Source: Phlebiopsis flavidoalba
Lineage: Eukaryota > Basidiomycota > Agaricomycetes > Polyporales > Phanerochaetaceae
DNA: 64,000 nucleotides
Direction: 5' to 3'
Assembly: GCA_035772785.1 (NCBI GenBank)
Contig: JAOCPU010000004.1
Coordinates: 682,001-746,000, forward strand
In this document: positions 1-15,910 of the stretch, one piece after another
How positions within the stretch are numbered: position 1 is the first letter of the stretch
How the letters are laid out: every line of letters starts with the position of its first letter
Notes under the pieces: generated by a model
What the model was told of the DNA's origin: nothing
The model's database searches: none
The model's input: the letters and a program-made list of their open reading frames with translations, nothing else
Program-made: the position numbers and the translations under genes

Positions 1-326
1 TGCTCCACTTTGTGCTCTCCGAGAGCATCAACTACCCCATCTCCGCGCGTGGGCCCTCGACCCGCCCGCAGCCACCACAGACCGCGGACGTCGGCCTCAA
101 GGGCCCCATCGTGGTCGCCGTGTTTTTGTGGTGCTCATGTTTGGGCTGTATGTGTTACATTGCACCGCTGACATATGGTACACCCGGGTGCGTCGTATTC
201 CTTCCTCTTCTGCGTTTCTGGGGTGCTGATAAGGTGTCTAGGCTGACGGGCGAGCAAGTCAACGCACGGAGGCTGCTCAACACCTGGACGCTCCACTTTG
301 CGGCGAAAAAGACAGATCATATCTAG
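1..326 (+). CDS. Possible 3' end of an unrecognised gene, cut by the window edge
   Basis: A frame open from the left edge reads coding-like residues (LSESINYPISARG near residue 5, then a Pro/Gln-rich stretch). A putative intron with a GTGTTT donor near 118 and an AG near 230 joins it to a Cys-poor tail ending VSRLTGEQVNARRLL...TDHI, with a TAG stop at 324-326. No family is recognised. A chance open frame is possible, so the support is the splice logic and residue texture only. Confidence 0.25.
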   Translation, partial: LHFVLSESINYPISARGPSTRPQPPQTADVGLKGPIVVAVFLWCSCLGCMCYIAPLTYGTPGCVVFLPLLRFWGADKVSRLTGEQVNARRLLNTWTLHFAAKKTDHI

Positions 327-329
327 GGC

Positions 330-3300
330 GATGAGGTGTAGTGCGACAGCGGACGGACACTGCTTGCAACTTCTCCTTATGTATATACTGTTTTTCTCTC
401 TTCCTCTGTCGAATGTTACTCAATGATCTTGCTGTCCAAGTATCGAATTGTTTTTCTTGTGCAGTCGGATATAGACATTGACGTCGGATCGTCCGAGCAA
501 GAATGTCGGTGAAATGTGTTGGTTTGGGAGCCTTGTATGCAGTGTTGCCAGGTGCCGCCGCCTGCTGGTCGCTAAAATCTTAATCTTGGATCTTCATGCG
601 GCCCTCAGCGTTTAACCACCCGCCTCAAAGTCAGATGTGGCGCAGTGACGTAAGTGGCAAAATCTGGAACGCAAGGTGGGCACGCTTTTTGTTTGCCTGC
701 TATCATCCCTGACATGTAGCCGCTTGAGGCATCGGATTTTCTACGGTAATTGCAGGTGCGAGCATATCCTGTGTCTGAAGGGGCGAGACCTTGTCATATA
801 AGGTCTGCTTAGAGAGACTAAGGGCGCCCGCCCCGCGTTGTCCGTGTGCATCGAAAGGAGACGGACGTTCCTACCGCGCTCACAAAGCAAGGTTCCGGGG
901 CCGATAATGCAGCGGAGAGCGGCCGACGTCTGAGCGGGTGTGGACCCGCGGGGTGGCTATATGCTGTTATAGTGTTCCTAGGTAGCTGCGATAGACTGAG
1001 AGCATACAGTGGGCTATGAGGGCTACGCGGTTCGTCCGAACACTATGAGACAGGTATAGGCGTCCATTAGCGAAATTACGGCTGCACAGCACCGTGCCAC
1101 TCGCGTCGGGCCCCGCTCGATCGTCAGTGACGATGTTCACACAGTTGCCCATAGAAGGCATGAGTAGATAATAGAGGTAGTGTAGCATTGTATACATTTA
1201 ATAGGTACATAATAGTAGTGAAGAGAACACAGGGTGCGGCGGGGATGTTTGCCTCTGCACAGTGTGGCCGCAATCCAGAGCCACCTGCCCCCCCAGCAGC
1301 AAGGTTCTGCATGTAAGACTGACCACCATTGACTAAGGTGAACTGGGGTCCTACAGGACTGGCCTCAGTAATTGGATAAGATCGAGAAGAATCTTACGTA
1401 CCTGTTTCGCGTTTCCTAACTGCGGGTGGCGAAGGCTTTGGTCATGTACCTCCCGCGATTCGTCCGGATTCTTCGGGTACGTGGCTAGAAGTGTTTTCAT
1501 ATGCTCAGTCTCCTCTCTGAGGACACGTGGACATTTGAATTTAGTGAGTTCGTTTCTTTGCCTCGCTCTCCCGGCGAGGTTTCGTCTGAGTTGAAGGATC
1601 ACCTTGTCCTTCTCCTCGTATGATCGCTTTGAGCCTTTGAGAAATGTTTATCCCTCTTCTTCGTAGGTCTCTTCGCGGTATGCGACGAGCACGGCGATTC
1701 CAGCAGTAACTTCATTTTTTTGTTGCCATAATCGCAGCTTGACTCTGGGCAGCAAGTCTGAGTCGATTTGCCAGCTCTCCTCGTCGTGACAATCTGTCCC
1801 AACTCTTTCGTCCGCAAAACGATTGATTAAATGTCCTGGTCCTTTCCTTCTACCTTCCTGAAGGAACTTCCACGCTGCGATTTTTTTTTTCCGACTCAGG
1901 GTTTCCAAATTAGAACCTTCCACACCTATTCTTCCCCACATCTGAATCATGAGATGGTTGACGACGCGCCGGGGCCCGCTTACCCCGTTGCCGCGGGTCT
2001 AGGTCCGGGTAACCCCCCGCCCGCGCCAGTGAGACGACAAGTTGCACGACCGTGCTGCCGCGGCGTGGCTGCGTCGCTCTGGAAAAAAAGAGTATTAGCC
2101 AAGCTGTCAAATGAGTAGATGCACCAGTGCACCCACGAACCCTGATCAACTGCGCGCATTATAATGGGGCGTGCAAGTCATCAAGGGCGAGTGAGCGGAA
2201 CTGTAGCGAAACCACGAGAACGAGTGGGTAGGCTCTGTCACTGCAGTGGCTGGCGGTGGTGTCGGTGGTTCCAGCGATCGTCTCTCTCGGTGGAAAGTCG
2301 CCCCGCAGATGTACTATCTTCGTTTCCGACAACGGGAGAAGGAGTTTTCCTCCTCGCTCGCGGTAGGGCCTAATGTCAGTGGTAATAAGTTCCTCATCAG
2401 GTGGGGCTCGAAGCTAGAGAGCACCCGAGAAATTCTGACTTCTTATAGTCCTCGTCCACCCCCCCGCACCCACGCCGTCATCGGCGTTTTGCTGGGCTCA
2501 TATTCAGCTCCGAGTCGCTAAACTCGGCGTCCCCTCGTATCCTCTCTCGGGCTTTGGGCGGAGAGTCGCGGCGCGGACGGGCCGAGTCGAGAATCTTGCG
2601 ACGGGTTGGGACATGTCAGTGATGTGATGTGGTGAAGGGGAGATGAAGTATAAAAACTGCATAGACGCTTTAATGCGAGTTTTTTATATATCATGACCTG
2701 GCATGTGCATGCACTTTCGCACGATGTAATACCGTTATGTTTGGATTGGCAAGTGTTCGCATTGACTTTTCCCGTGAGTCTTGATTGCGATATCCTGGAA
2801 CAAGCATCAGCAGGACTACTGGTAACCTAAAGCAGACGTATTCTCGTCTTCGTGGCATAAGTGGATCGCGCCACCATAGTATCCACGTAAGATCAGAACG
2901 TTAACGGTGCCGTTGTCTGAGTTGTTCTCACCTGCCCGCGCATACCGCCGTGACATGAGCTCCGATCGCTGGTGCGCACCCCGCATGTACCCGGTTGCTC
3001 TGCTGCGATCGCAGCGTAACCAGGCCTTTCGGATGCGCTCGAGCGCGAGTGGGTCGAGCTAAAATGTTCTCACACTTATGACATCGAGGCTGCGAACCCG
3101 GCGTGCGCGTTTGATCATCCGCCATGTGATGATATGCGTACGCTGAGAAGTACTTAAATTCACTGCGGGAAAAGTGTCGTAACATAGCCAGCTCATCATC
3201 CAATATCCAGCGCAGGCAATGCCCGTGAACGGCACGCACGTGGCGATACGTCGCTACCCCCCCAACACGAGGCAAACAATTTAGAGACCGCAGCAGGCAC

Positions 3301-4550
3301 AATCACCCGCGACGTACCTCCGGGGACAAAGACGACGCGCGGGTCGACCACAGTCGAGACTCTAACCACCCCACTTCTCTGTTCCCCACACCACTGGCTC
3401 CCCACGCAGGCAGGGCAGCCCGCCATGTTTGGTCCCCTGCCAGAGGCTTGCTCGCGATGGGTTCACAAACAAACGAAGACGCGCCCGCAGCGGCTTCTAC
3501 GAGGGCTCGTCCTCGACCACAAGGCCTCCTGCACCCCATCTCACGCGCGGTCAGCCTGGAGCCAGCAATCTCGCGCGCGCAAGGAGGTTGGCGGCGGAGT
3601 TGAACACGGTGGCGGCGGTGTGAGTCACGCCGTGTGAGTCGTGAGCGTGTGACAGCAGCGGTAGGACGATAGTGGCAGGAACAACGACAGCGGTGGGGGC
3701 CATTGTCTCTACGCGCAATATGTTTTGATAGTTTGCGGGAGCTGGGGAAAGAAGCAGAGAGGAAAACTCGCGTTAGACGGCTCAACTTGCGTCTCTCTCC
3801 TTCGCCCGCAGGTGTGTGGTCGTGAGTCCAGGCCTGGCTGACACCCGTGGGTGGGGTCTGAGTATAGTGATCGGCGTGTTACGAGCGTGGGCTGCCCTCG
3901 TAGCTGAATGAGATGGGCCGCTGGCAGAGCACCCGTCGTCTCTGATTGGGCCGTAGGGCAAGACTATGACCTGGACTGCAAGTGGGTGAACGTAGTGGAG
4001 TTGTGTTGGGACTCGTCGAACGAGTCGAGGCTCTGTGGTCTCCGTCCTACCGCGCGGACCGTGATTTTTCGTCAGTCGGATAGAGACGACTAGAACGGGT
4101 AGAGTGACCCGCGTGTCAGAGTCGCTCTGGCCAAATGGTGAGCAGAGGCGTACCGTGATAGTTGATAGTAGCTATAAGGTTGTCCATCGACTGAAAGGAG
4201 TCACCGTGGCCGCAATTGGCGGATGTTTGTTCGTTACAAGTATGAGATGGCAAGGCCCGGGGCCAATTGTGGCGATTTTTTTACATAATTGGTCAATGTG
4301 GCGGGGCGGTGAACGCGGGGAGTGGTGTTTCATATGCGGGAGAGATCTCCTTTCCTCGTATGAGCTTCAGACTTTTTTGTTCGGATGGTCACTAGTAGCT
4401 AGCAGATTCCGTTGCTACCAGCATCAGCGATGGCAGGTGAATGGCACACAAAACATCCTCCTTGCTTGACCATAACACTTCTCTATCAAGCCCAATCACG
4501 AGGCTTCTGGGCAGGCGTCAGCGCAGTGGGTGGCCCCTTATCGCACTAAA
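330..4550. other. Gene-poor region with no supported gene
   Basis: All open frames on both strands are short (below about 160 codons), have no recognisable domain and no credible exon chain. The longest (minus strand, about 3,303-3,785) is Arg/Ser-rich and lies in GC-rich sequence where stops are rare by composition. I see no tRNA, rRNA or transposase signature. It borders the tandem array and the MITE, so it is probably repeat-rich intergenic DNA. Confidence 0.5.
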
Positions 4551-4559
4551 TAGCCTTGT

Positions 4560-6360
4560 GTATCCGTGCAATCCATCGGCGCGCTGTCAACCCGCTCCAT
4601 GACATGGACCCAGGGCACACGGAAAGGGGACAACGAAACAGGGGGGACCACGGCGCGCGGGCCTCTTGCTCCAGCGGAGTGCGTCAGGCCATCCGCCCAA
4701 GATCTGATGTCTTGTTGTACTGGGTTTGCGAGGAGGAGAGACAGGCCGAGAAGGGTGTACGTGACAGAGAAGGCTCGTTCGTGTGGCGTGCGCTGGTTTC
4801 GCGGTGCGAGAGGACACAGGGCGGCGGAGCGGGTTTCCGGGCGCGTCTCTGTGTGTCTGGCGGAAGGGTGCATCCGAGCTGGATCTAGGGGCAGTAGGTC
4901 ATGGACTGGTAGGTGGTGCAGATCGTTTGATACGAGCATCAACCACTCGCGTTGTCTTTCATGATGTGGCGTCCATCAAGAGCAGAGTTCCTGCTTCAGT
5001 AGGGTGCGTCTAGACCATCTACCAAAGGGTCTGATGTTCTCCTTTTCCAGCGCGAATCATTTGAGCTCGCATTGGTGAAGATTGGAAGTGGCAGGTTGTG
5101 TGCGTCCATCGAGAAGTTTTCGAGGACAAACGCTAAACAGGACGACTGCTGTCGCAGTGAGTAGCGTGACGCGTGCAGGATACGACGGGAGAGGCGCGTA
5201 GTGCGCTCCGGTGCTGGATTTGTGTCGCGGGAGAGGCTCCGCTGCGGAGGTGGGGCCCATCAGGCTATCTGCCAGACGAGCGGTCTGGGGGCTTGATGTC
5301 GGTGTTTTTCGCAGATAGCGCAGGGTTTCAACTTTGTATGGGGGCGAAAAACGGGCCGCGATTGGAAATTGATGGTGCGATGTGGCAAGGTTTGCGATGA
5401 CTTCGAGAGATCTATAGAGATGTGGATTTCGTAAGTTGGGTTGGCGGGACTCTCGAGGTAGCCCTCTCGAGTCGAAAGCACATGCGAGTCGTTGTGTACG
5501 CGCATTTCATCTCTCTCGCGAAGTCACTTCGCTCCACGATGTGGCGCAGCAGAGTCTTTTCTGCTCATAGTTGGGTGTTGTTCGGTGCCATCTGCCAAGG
5601 ATCTGACGTAGGTGTTTTTCGCAAGTGGAAATTTGCGTTTGAAAGTTCGGATGGGAGAGCAAACGCGTGGTTTGTCGTTTGTAAATCCCGGAGCCTGGTA
5701 TGATTTCACAAGAACATGGGGGACGCGTGTAGAGCTCGGCTGCCAGGCAGAGGTTCCGGGTCCGTTTACGGAGTTGCTGTAGATGAGCATCATACTCCGC
5801 GTTATACCCTAACGTGTGGGCGTACAAGAACGCGGGTTATCGGCTAGGGCCCTAGACGTATGTGGCGTAGCCAGGTCGCACTCAGAGGCCTCTGCTTTAG
5901 TTGGCATCGTATGTTCAGGCCATCTGCCAAGGATCCTGACGTGGGTGTTCTCGCAAGTAGTATTTTTGAATTTGCAAGTTTGAATAGGAGGAGGGCGAAC
6001 GCGTGAATGTCGTCCATACATTGGAACACGAGATGGCTTCACTAGGACACAGGGGCGCTGTAAGCTCGGCTGCCAGGAAGAAAAGGTTCCGGGTCCGTTG
6101 CGAGCCGCTGCAAAACGAGCATCGACCATCTCGCGTTATCGGCTCCACGATGTGGCGTGCCGGTCGCAGCAGAGCCTCTGCTCTAGCAGGGCGCGTCCGG
6201 GCATCTGCCAAACGCCAGATCAGATGTCGGTGTGTTTTGAGCGATTGCACCGGGCCTGTGAGCCGTGTGTCAGAGGCGGGCGCGCCGGTCGGAGCAAGCG
6301 AGTTGCAGACGAGCGCGAGCAGACGGAGGATCTGATATCATACGAGCATTTGTATTGAGC
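4560..6360. repeat. Degenerate tandem array of about 330-bp units
   Basis: At least five diverged copies of one unit recur. The marker CCATCTGCCAA (with variants) occurs near 4,690, 5,015, 5,265, 5,588, 5,920 and 6,202, giving spacings of about 325, 250, 323, 332 and 282 bp. Each is preceded in most copies by a GATGTGGCG marker (4,965, 5,538, 5,862, 6,149) and a CAGAGCCTCTGCT-like block. It is followed by GATGTCGGTGTTTTTCGC. Other shared blocks are GAGCATCAACCACTCGCG (4,937 and 6,117) and GGTTCCGGGTCCGTT (5,750 and 6,084). Units differ by substitutions and indels, so this is an old array. The open frames across it are by-products of the repeat. Confidence 0.75.
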
Positions 6361-6529
6361 CAAGGCGCGCGGGCGGGCTACTCGAGTCGGAGTCGGACGC
6401 GCCCTGCCGCGCGCGATCGTGGCGGCACGCTAACCGGGGCTCATAAAGCTAGGTTCCGCGCTAGCGTTCCGCTAGCCCTCCGAGGCGCGGCAGCGCGCAG
6501 GGGGGGATCCGCGTGCGGGCGGGGTGGAG

Positions 6530-7039
6530 TAGGACCCCTGGGGACAATGGGAGGGGAACCCTCCCCAGGGATTTCGCCAAACCGCCCCCGAGAACACGGA
6601 CGGAAGCGGTCAAATTTGCGTCCCAAATCATACGGATTTTCGCCGGCGTCCGGCCTGCGGCCGGACCAATATACGGACTTTCGCCAAGGCATACCTAATG
6701 TACAATAATCATTATTGCTTCATCCATAGCTCTTACCTCATCAATTCTACATTGATCTCGCAGGTTTACCTTCCTTCCGCGCGGTTTGGATCAATTCAAC
6801 CTCAGATGATGACATATCATCACGTTCTGAGTCCGGCTCAACGCGGCGACCTCGACATGCTTACGGACTTTGGGCAGGCTGCCGCCCAAGCCCGCCCGAC
6901 CACATACGGACAAACGGGTAGCCATCCGGACCAAAATCTTGCATTTCGATACGGATTTTCGCCCGGCTGGGGGGGGCCTCCGGCCCCCCAAATTTATACG
7001 GACGCCGGGTAGGGTTTCTCTCCCATTGTCAGGGGTCCT
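6530..7039. mobile_element. hAT-like MITE with 8-bp target duplication
   Basis: The left end TAGGACCCCTGGGGACAATG is mirrored at the right end by CATTGTCAGGGGTCCT, and the match continues inward (GGGAGGGGAACCCT versus GGGAGAGAAACCCT), giving imperfect TIRs of about 30 bp. The 8-mer GGGTGGAG lies directly outside both ends (6,522-6,529 and 7,040-7,047), the length expected for a hAT target duplication. The interior carries several copies of a TACGGATTTTCGCC-like motif in both arms (6,629, 6,671, 6,863, 6,951). There is no transposase frame, so it is non-autonomous. The hAT assignment rests on the duplication length and TIR style only. Confidence 0.75.
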
Positions 7040-7049
7040 GGGTGGAGCC

Positions 7050-9750
7050 GTGGGATCGCGGGGGCCAGGGACGGCGGGCTCTGGCAGCGCGGCGGGAGGG
7101 GCGCGTCGCGTCACGGGGCACGTGGTCTGACGTCGCCCCGCGCGGTTCCGCCTCGAGGCACGGCGCGGGGTGCGATCGCGGTGGGCAAGGTTTGCGCGAT
7201 AGCGATACGCTCGCGTGTCGGGCGCCTTGGCGACGCGCCGCGCGCGCCGCGCGACTGTGCCGCGTCGAGGGCGGCCGCGGCGGGCTCTGGGCGCTAGGGA
7301 AGGGCTGTGTGCGGGCGACGCCGGCCGCTCCTGCCCGCACCCGCGCGCGACGAGGGCGACGGCGACGACGAGTCTGGCGGAGGAGCGCCAGGCGGCCCGC
7401 GATGATCTCTCTCGGCGCCCCATGTCCACGCCCGGCTGGCCGACAGCCATCAGACGAGAAGGCGCAACCTGCTGGCCCGCCGGCTCTTCCACAAGGGAGG
7501 GCTGCTCAGCCAAGAGTGCCGTGACGCATATCTGCCTGCGTGGATCCTCTAGTCCACGGGTGTATTTTGCATGAATTTTTTTCGTCGCTGCGTCGCTGTG
7601 GCCGTTGCTGCCCAGCCTATCGCTGGTCGCTGCCGCCGCTCTTCGCACGGGCTGCGGTCGTGCGGCGGTGGCAGAGAAGAGAGGACCACCTGCTCGCCAT
7701 CAGAGCGAGCCGTGATCGAGCCGAGGTGCCTTGGGCGCCTGCAGAGGGGGTCCGGGCAGCTCCCAAGGGTCGTGGTCTGCCCTTTTCCTCTCCCTCTCTC
7801 ATTCCAGCCACACACTCCTCTGCCGTCGCCATATCCTAAGGACCCTCGCGTCCCCAGGAGCCCACACACCGACCCAGTGTGCACTGTTCGTGAGCGTGGG
7901 TGCGTGCATCCTAGGCCTGCTCGCTGCAGCTCGCTTATCACCGTGATTATGCTTTGCTCTGCATTGCCTCCCTGCCCATCCTGCTGCACCCCGCCTGCCT
8001 GCCCACCGCTGCGCACACCGTCGATGCTGCCCCACGGCGCCCCCAGCACGCACCCCGGAGTTGTCTCGGTCCCCGTTGTAGACCCATTCCTTTCACGTTC
8101 TAGCGCCCCCCACCCTTGGCCAGGTACGTCCCCCACCCCCTCCAGCACCTCGCTCGCTCACACCGACCGCACGCCGTCGACGCCTCTGCGCCAGCGCCAG
8201 CCCCCCGGCCCCCCGCGCCCCATCGCGCCCGCTCGATGGCTCCCTTCCGCAGCCGGTCTGAACGCGCAACAAAGCCGAACCCTACCGCACGCCCTCCCGC
8301 GCCGGCCCGATTCCTTCCTTTACCATGCACCGACGCGTCCACCTCCCGCCGCGCCGGCCCCCCGCAGCCTTACCGCCCGAGGCCCGCCCGCGCACGTTCA
8401 GCCTGCCTGCGCACGTCGCTCGAGAAACCCACTCGCTCCGCACAAGCTCGCGCATCTCTCCCCCCATGCGCGTCCCGCGCCCGCCTGACGACGCCGGCCG
8501 CTCGCCGCGGCGGGCAACGGGGCAAGGAGCGCGCGGTGCGCCGGCGTGCTTGCCAAGGTCGCCTTCCGCCGTGCGCCACGGGAGGAACCCCGGATCGCTG
8601 GCCGCGTGAGCACCGATCGCGAGAGAGAGAGGGAAGGAAGGAAAGAGGGAAAAGGAGAGGGAGAGAGAGACCTGACACGGGGCACGTACGCCCTTGCGCC
8701 CAGGCCTTTCCCATGTCCTCGCCCGCGCCTGCCCCCTCGCAGCCCAGTTGGCCTTTGCGCCGCCGTACGCCCCGCAGGCGTCGTCACGTCGTCGAGACTC
8801 GCACCTCCCGCAGGGACCACAAACCGCCGCGCCCGAAACGCGCGAGCACACGCGAGATCAGTAGCCCTGCGCCGCTCGCGCCCCGCGCACGCTCGCCCCC
8901 GCCGATAACACCAGCGAAACACCGTCGCTGCCGCCCCGTCGCGATCCCGCGGCGCAGCACGGACGCCCGGCGCTCGAGAGGCCGCGGGGCGCGCAACAAC
9001 AACAACGGCGACGAAGCGCACGTCCGCGCACGGCACGAGCACGAGCGACCCTTCCGCCTCGACCCGTCGCGCCGCGGCGGGGCGTTCGGGTCGACACCGA
9101 GAGCCCACGGAACACGGCAAACCAGCAAGAGGACGCGAACTCCCTCTCTTCCCCGTGCGCGCCAGAGGGAGCCCGCGGATGACGCTCGACCCCGAGCGCA
9201 GAGCAATTCTGCCCACTGCGCCGTGAGTCGGGCGATACCACCCGACCCGTGGAGCGTCGAGCCGGCGCCGCATGCGTCCGCGCGCGCGGAGTGCACGCCC
9301 CAGCGTTGTAGCGCGGAGCATCCACACGGCAGCGCGAGCGCGGAGTGCCCCCCCCGCGTGAGGCGCGCGGCTGCGGACCTCCTACTTTAGTAGCGTCTAG
9401 ATGGTGTGGAGGCCCGGAGTTCATTGAGCCGCGCGAGGCTGGCGGAGGATGGTCGAGGATGCGGTTCCTGACGCGGGCGTTGAAGCGAGCTGGAGCCGGG
9501 GTATGGGTTGGGGAAATGGTTTCGGCACGAGCCCAGCTCGTCGCAGAGGGCAGGAGACCCGGGAGAAGGAGACGGTCTGTCCAACGGAGTGCTTTTGCTG
9601 ACGGCCGGTTGCGTGGACGCTGGTATGGCGCTTTACCACGTGCGTTGCTGTGTCCATTTTTTAGTTATTGGGAAGCGGGGGGGCTGATGCGCGCAGGCTG
9701 GCGAAACAAGCTCCACCCGGCGGCTCATCCCGCGCTGTCGACCGCCGCGC
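7050..9750. other. GC-rich low-complexity region with no supported gene
   Basis: Long open frames exist on both strands at once (for example plus 8,116-9,390 and minus 8,398-9,327). All encode Arg/Pro/Ser/Ala-rich sequence with no motif, as expected when GC content removes stops. A GA-rich tract lies at 8,617-8,671. Part of this may be the promoter or 5' leader of the downstream kinase gene. I cannot support a protein here. Confidence 0.5.
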
Positions 9751-9755
9751 AGACG

Positions 9756-13180
<3,425 letters not shown>

Positions 13181-13445
13181 GCCCTCGCCGTTTTTTTCGT
13201 TTGATTTTAATTTTCTTTTCTCTCCCTGTGTGTGCCATAAACGCTTTGTCTCTGTCTCTGTCTCTCCCTCTCGCTCTGCTGTGGATACTCATTTCCTTTT
13301 TTCCTTTCCGCATTGTACCGTGTATTCATATCATGCATCTCTTTTCCTCCCGCGCACGTTTATATCCATCTCAGAGACCCTTTTTCCCATTACATACGAT
13401 CCCCAAGCCGTGTAATCCCTGCAAGTAATACCACCCCGATCGCTG

Positions 13446-13471
13446 CATTCATTCGTTCATTCATTCCTCGA
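13446..13471. repeat. CATT/CGTT tetranucleotide microsatellite
   Basis: A short run of CATTCATTCGTTCATTCATT lies in the 520-bp spacer between the kinase stop and the PRP4 start. The preceding 13,180-13,330 is pyrimidine-rich (CTCTGT repeats), typical of a fungal 3' UTR. Confidence 0.6.
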
Positions 13472-13701
13472 TTGCACCCCTTCTTTGTTGCCTGCACACC
13501 CCCCAATATGTAATTGTGCCTCCCGCGGGTATCTAGCTGCTCCCCTGTCATATTATTACCGTACCTAGAGTGAGCCGTATACACCACCTTCTCACACCTC
13601 TATGCGCCCGCTGCCGCCACAACACGCGCGCCTACGAATCCTGCGCACACCTCGTCCGTATAGCCGCACGTGACGCGCCCCCACCTCTGCCTCTGCCCGC
13701 C

Positions 13702-15699
13702 ATGTCCGAGCTCACGTTCGACACGCTGATCGACGACGGGAACTACCTCGGCTCGGAGCGCGCACGGCTCGAGAACAAGGTGCTGCTCGACGAGCTCGAG
13801 CGCAAGAAGAAGGCGCGCAGTCTCGCCGTCCCGACCGACGACACCAAGGTCCGGGCGCGCCTCCGCGAGGTCGGCGAGCCATCACGCTGTTCGGCGAGCG
13901 GGTGCGTGTGTTTCTGTCTTTTCTGAGTTGGAGTGGAAGGGCTGAGGAGGTGGGGGATGTAGGCGGCGGATCGGAGAGATAGGCTGATTTATGTGCTTTC
14001 GCAAATCAATGCGGCGAGGGGCGAGGACGGGGATGCAGGTGGACGAGTCGAGCGACGAGTCGAGCGAAGACGAGGTGCGCAGCGGCCTTATCATCTACTC
14101 CACACGACCGTGACCTGTGTGCGTCGGCATGGTCGAAGAGTTCTACTCGCCGGGCTCGCTGGAGCTCCGGAGTGCGCGGCGGCACCGCATCGCGGAGTAC
14201 TCTCTTCCCAGGTTGGGCATTTGTCGGGTCGCGCACAGCTAGGTGCTTACTGCCATCTTTTGGTTTTGCAACCGTCTAGAGCTCAAAAACGCGTCGCGCA
14301 GCAGCGCATAGACAGCCGCATGCCCCTCAAGTGATAGTATCATCGACGTACGCAAAAAGGTCTTTGCCGAGGTCAAGGTGCGGCGTGTCTCTGCCTCCGC
14401 GCATATCTATTGAGGACCTAATTGAGCGGTCTGCGGTAGAACTTTGCAGAGCTCGGATCCCAGATTGGCGACGAGCGGCCCATTTCACAGGTGCGCTTCT
14501 CGCCCAACAGCAAGATACTCGCGACAACTGGGCAGTTGGGCGGGCAACATCAAGCTCTGGGACGTCCCCTCGTGCCGGCCAATCCGCACATTACGCGGTG
14601 CGTATACCGCGGTGCTTTGTCTATCCACCGCGTGGGGTTGATGTTGTTTTTTAGGACACACCGACCGCGTGGGCGGTGTTGCCATGGCATCCTCACGCAA
14701 CGATAGGCCAGAGTGAGGATGCGGTCAACCTTGTCAGCGGCGCCGGAGACTTGAATCTGCATCTGTGGTCGCTGAATAGGTACAACGCGTTCCATTCTAC
14801 GGACCAAGCCGTCCTAATCATTTTTCTCTCCCAGTGAAACACCGCTATCTACTTTAACGGGTCATCAAGACCGCGTCTGCCGCGTCGCGTTCCACTCTTC
14901 CGGAGACTATGTCGCGAGTGCAAGTTTCGACTCTACGTGGCGGCTTTGGGGACGTCAATACCTCGAAAGAGCTGCTACTGCAAGAAGGGCACTCGAAGGA
15001 GGTCTATGCTGTGGGAGTTCCAAGACGACGGAGCATTGGTGGCGTCAGGGTATGCTTGGTCTTATCTGCAATCGAAGTTGCCGCTGACATGGTTCAAGTG
15101 GCCTGGATGCTATAGGACGTGTTTGGGACATGCGTACAGGGAGAACCGCTATGGTTCTCGATGGACATGTCCAAGCAATATATTCTATCGCGTTTTCACC
15201 CAATGGGTAAGCGACCTTGCTTGACCAGTATACAATGCGGACTAACAGATATTTAGTTACCAAATAGCCACCGGCTCCGGCGACGATACCATTCGCATAT
15301 GGGACATGCGCTCTCTGAAGGCCCTGTATACGATCCCTGCGCACTTGTCAAACGTCGCCGATATTCGGTTCTTCCGCGGCCAAGAAATCGAATCCGTTCG
15401 CAAAGCCCGAGCCTTTGGATGTCGACATGGACGGCTCGCCGGACGCGAAACCCGACGTCAGCGCCGCAGAACAGTCGGAAGAGGAGTGGAAGTACCGGTC
15501 AGGACTGTACCTCGCCAGCGCAGGTTACGACGGTTTCGTCAAAATCTGGAGTGCGGATGATTGGCAATTGCTGCGCACGCTGCCCACAGACGGCGGGAAA
15601 GTCATGTCTGTCGACCTGTCCAGCGACGCGAAGTTCCTCGCCTCGGGTACTTATAACCGCAACTTCCAGCTATTTGCACCGGAGGAAGTTCCAATCTAG
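13702..15699 (+). CDS. PRP4: U4/U6 snRNP protein PRP4 (WD40 repeats)
   Basis: Component of the U4/U6 and U4/U6.U5 snRNPs needed for spliceosome assembly; it binds PRP3 and acts in the nucleus. The ATG at 13,702 opens [19 protein letters not shown], followed by a basic and acidic N-terminal part with the VRARLRE motif (PRP4/SFM region, about 13,850-14,350). At least six to seven WD repeats follow from about 14,480: [46 protein letters not shown] and [14 protein letters not shown] are clear. An acidic insert ([18 protein letters not shown], about 15,415) sits inside the last repeats. The stop is TAG at 15,697-15,699. Several short introns and a few frame slips lie between about 13,890 and 15,250. 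It converges on the MBF gene, 211 bp away. The family is certain; exact exons are not. Confidence 0.94.
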
Positions 15700-15910
15700 T
15701 TGATGTTCCCACGATGTACCCGTACCCCTATACCATGCGATCGCTGCCTCATGTACGCCGCACATCCCGCAAATATACTGAGCAGCAATTCCCTCCTGAG
15801 ACACAGTCCAGAGAGAATAATATGAATAAATGCGGGGGCAATAATACAAATGGATGCAGATGAGACTGAGAGTGATAGAAATGAGAGATGGTGGGACCAT
15901 GAGATAGTCA

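Noticed and set aside
5507..6250. Minus-strand frames over the tandem array that look like repeated peptides
   Set aside because: They are translations of the 330-bp units; frames are not kept from unit to unit.
8116..9390. Long open frames on both strands (424 codons plus, 309 codons minus)
   Set aside because: Both are Arg/Pro/Ser-rich without motifs and coexist on opposite strands in very GC-rich DNA; composition explains them.
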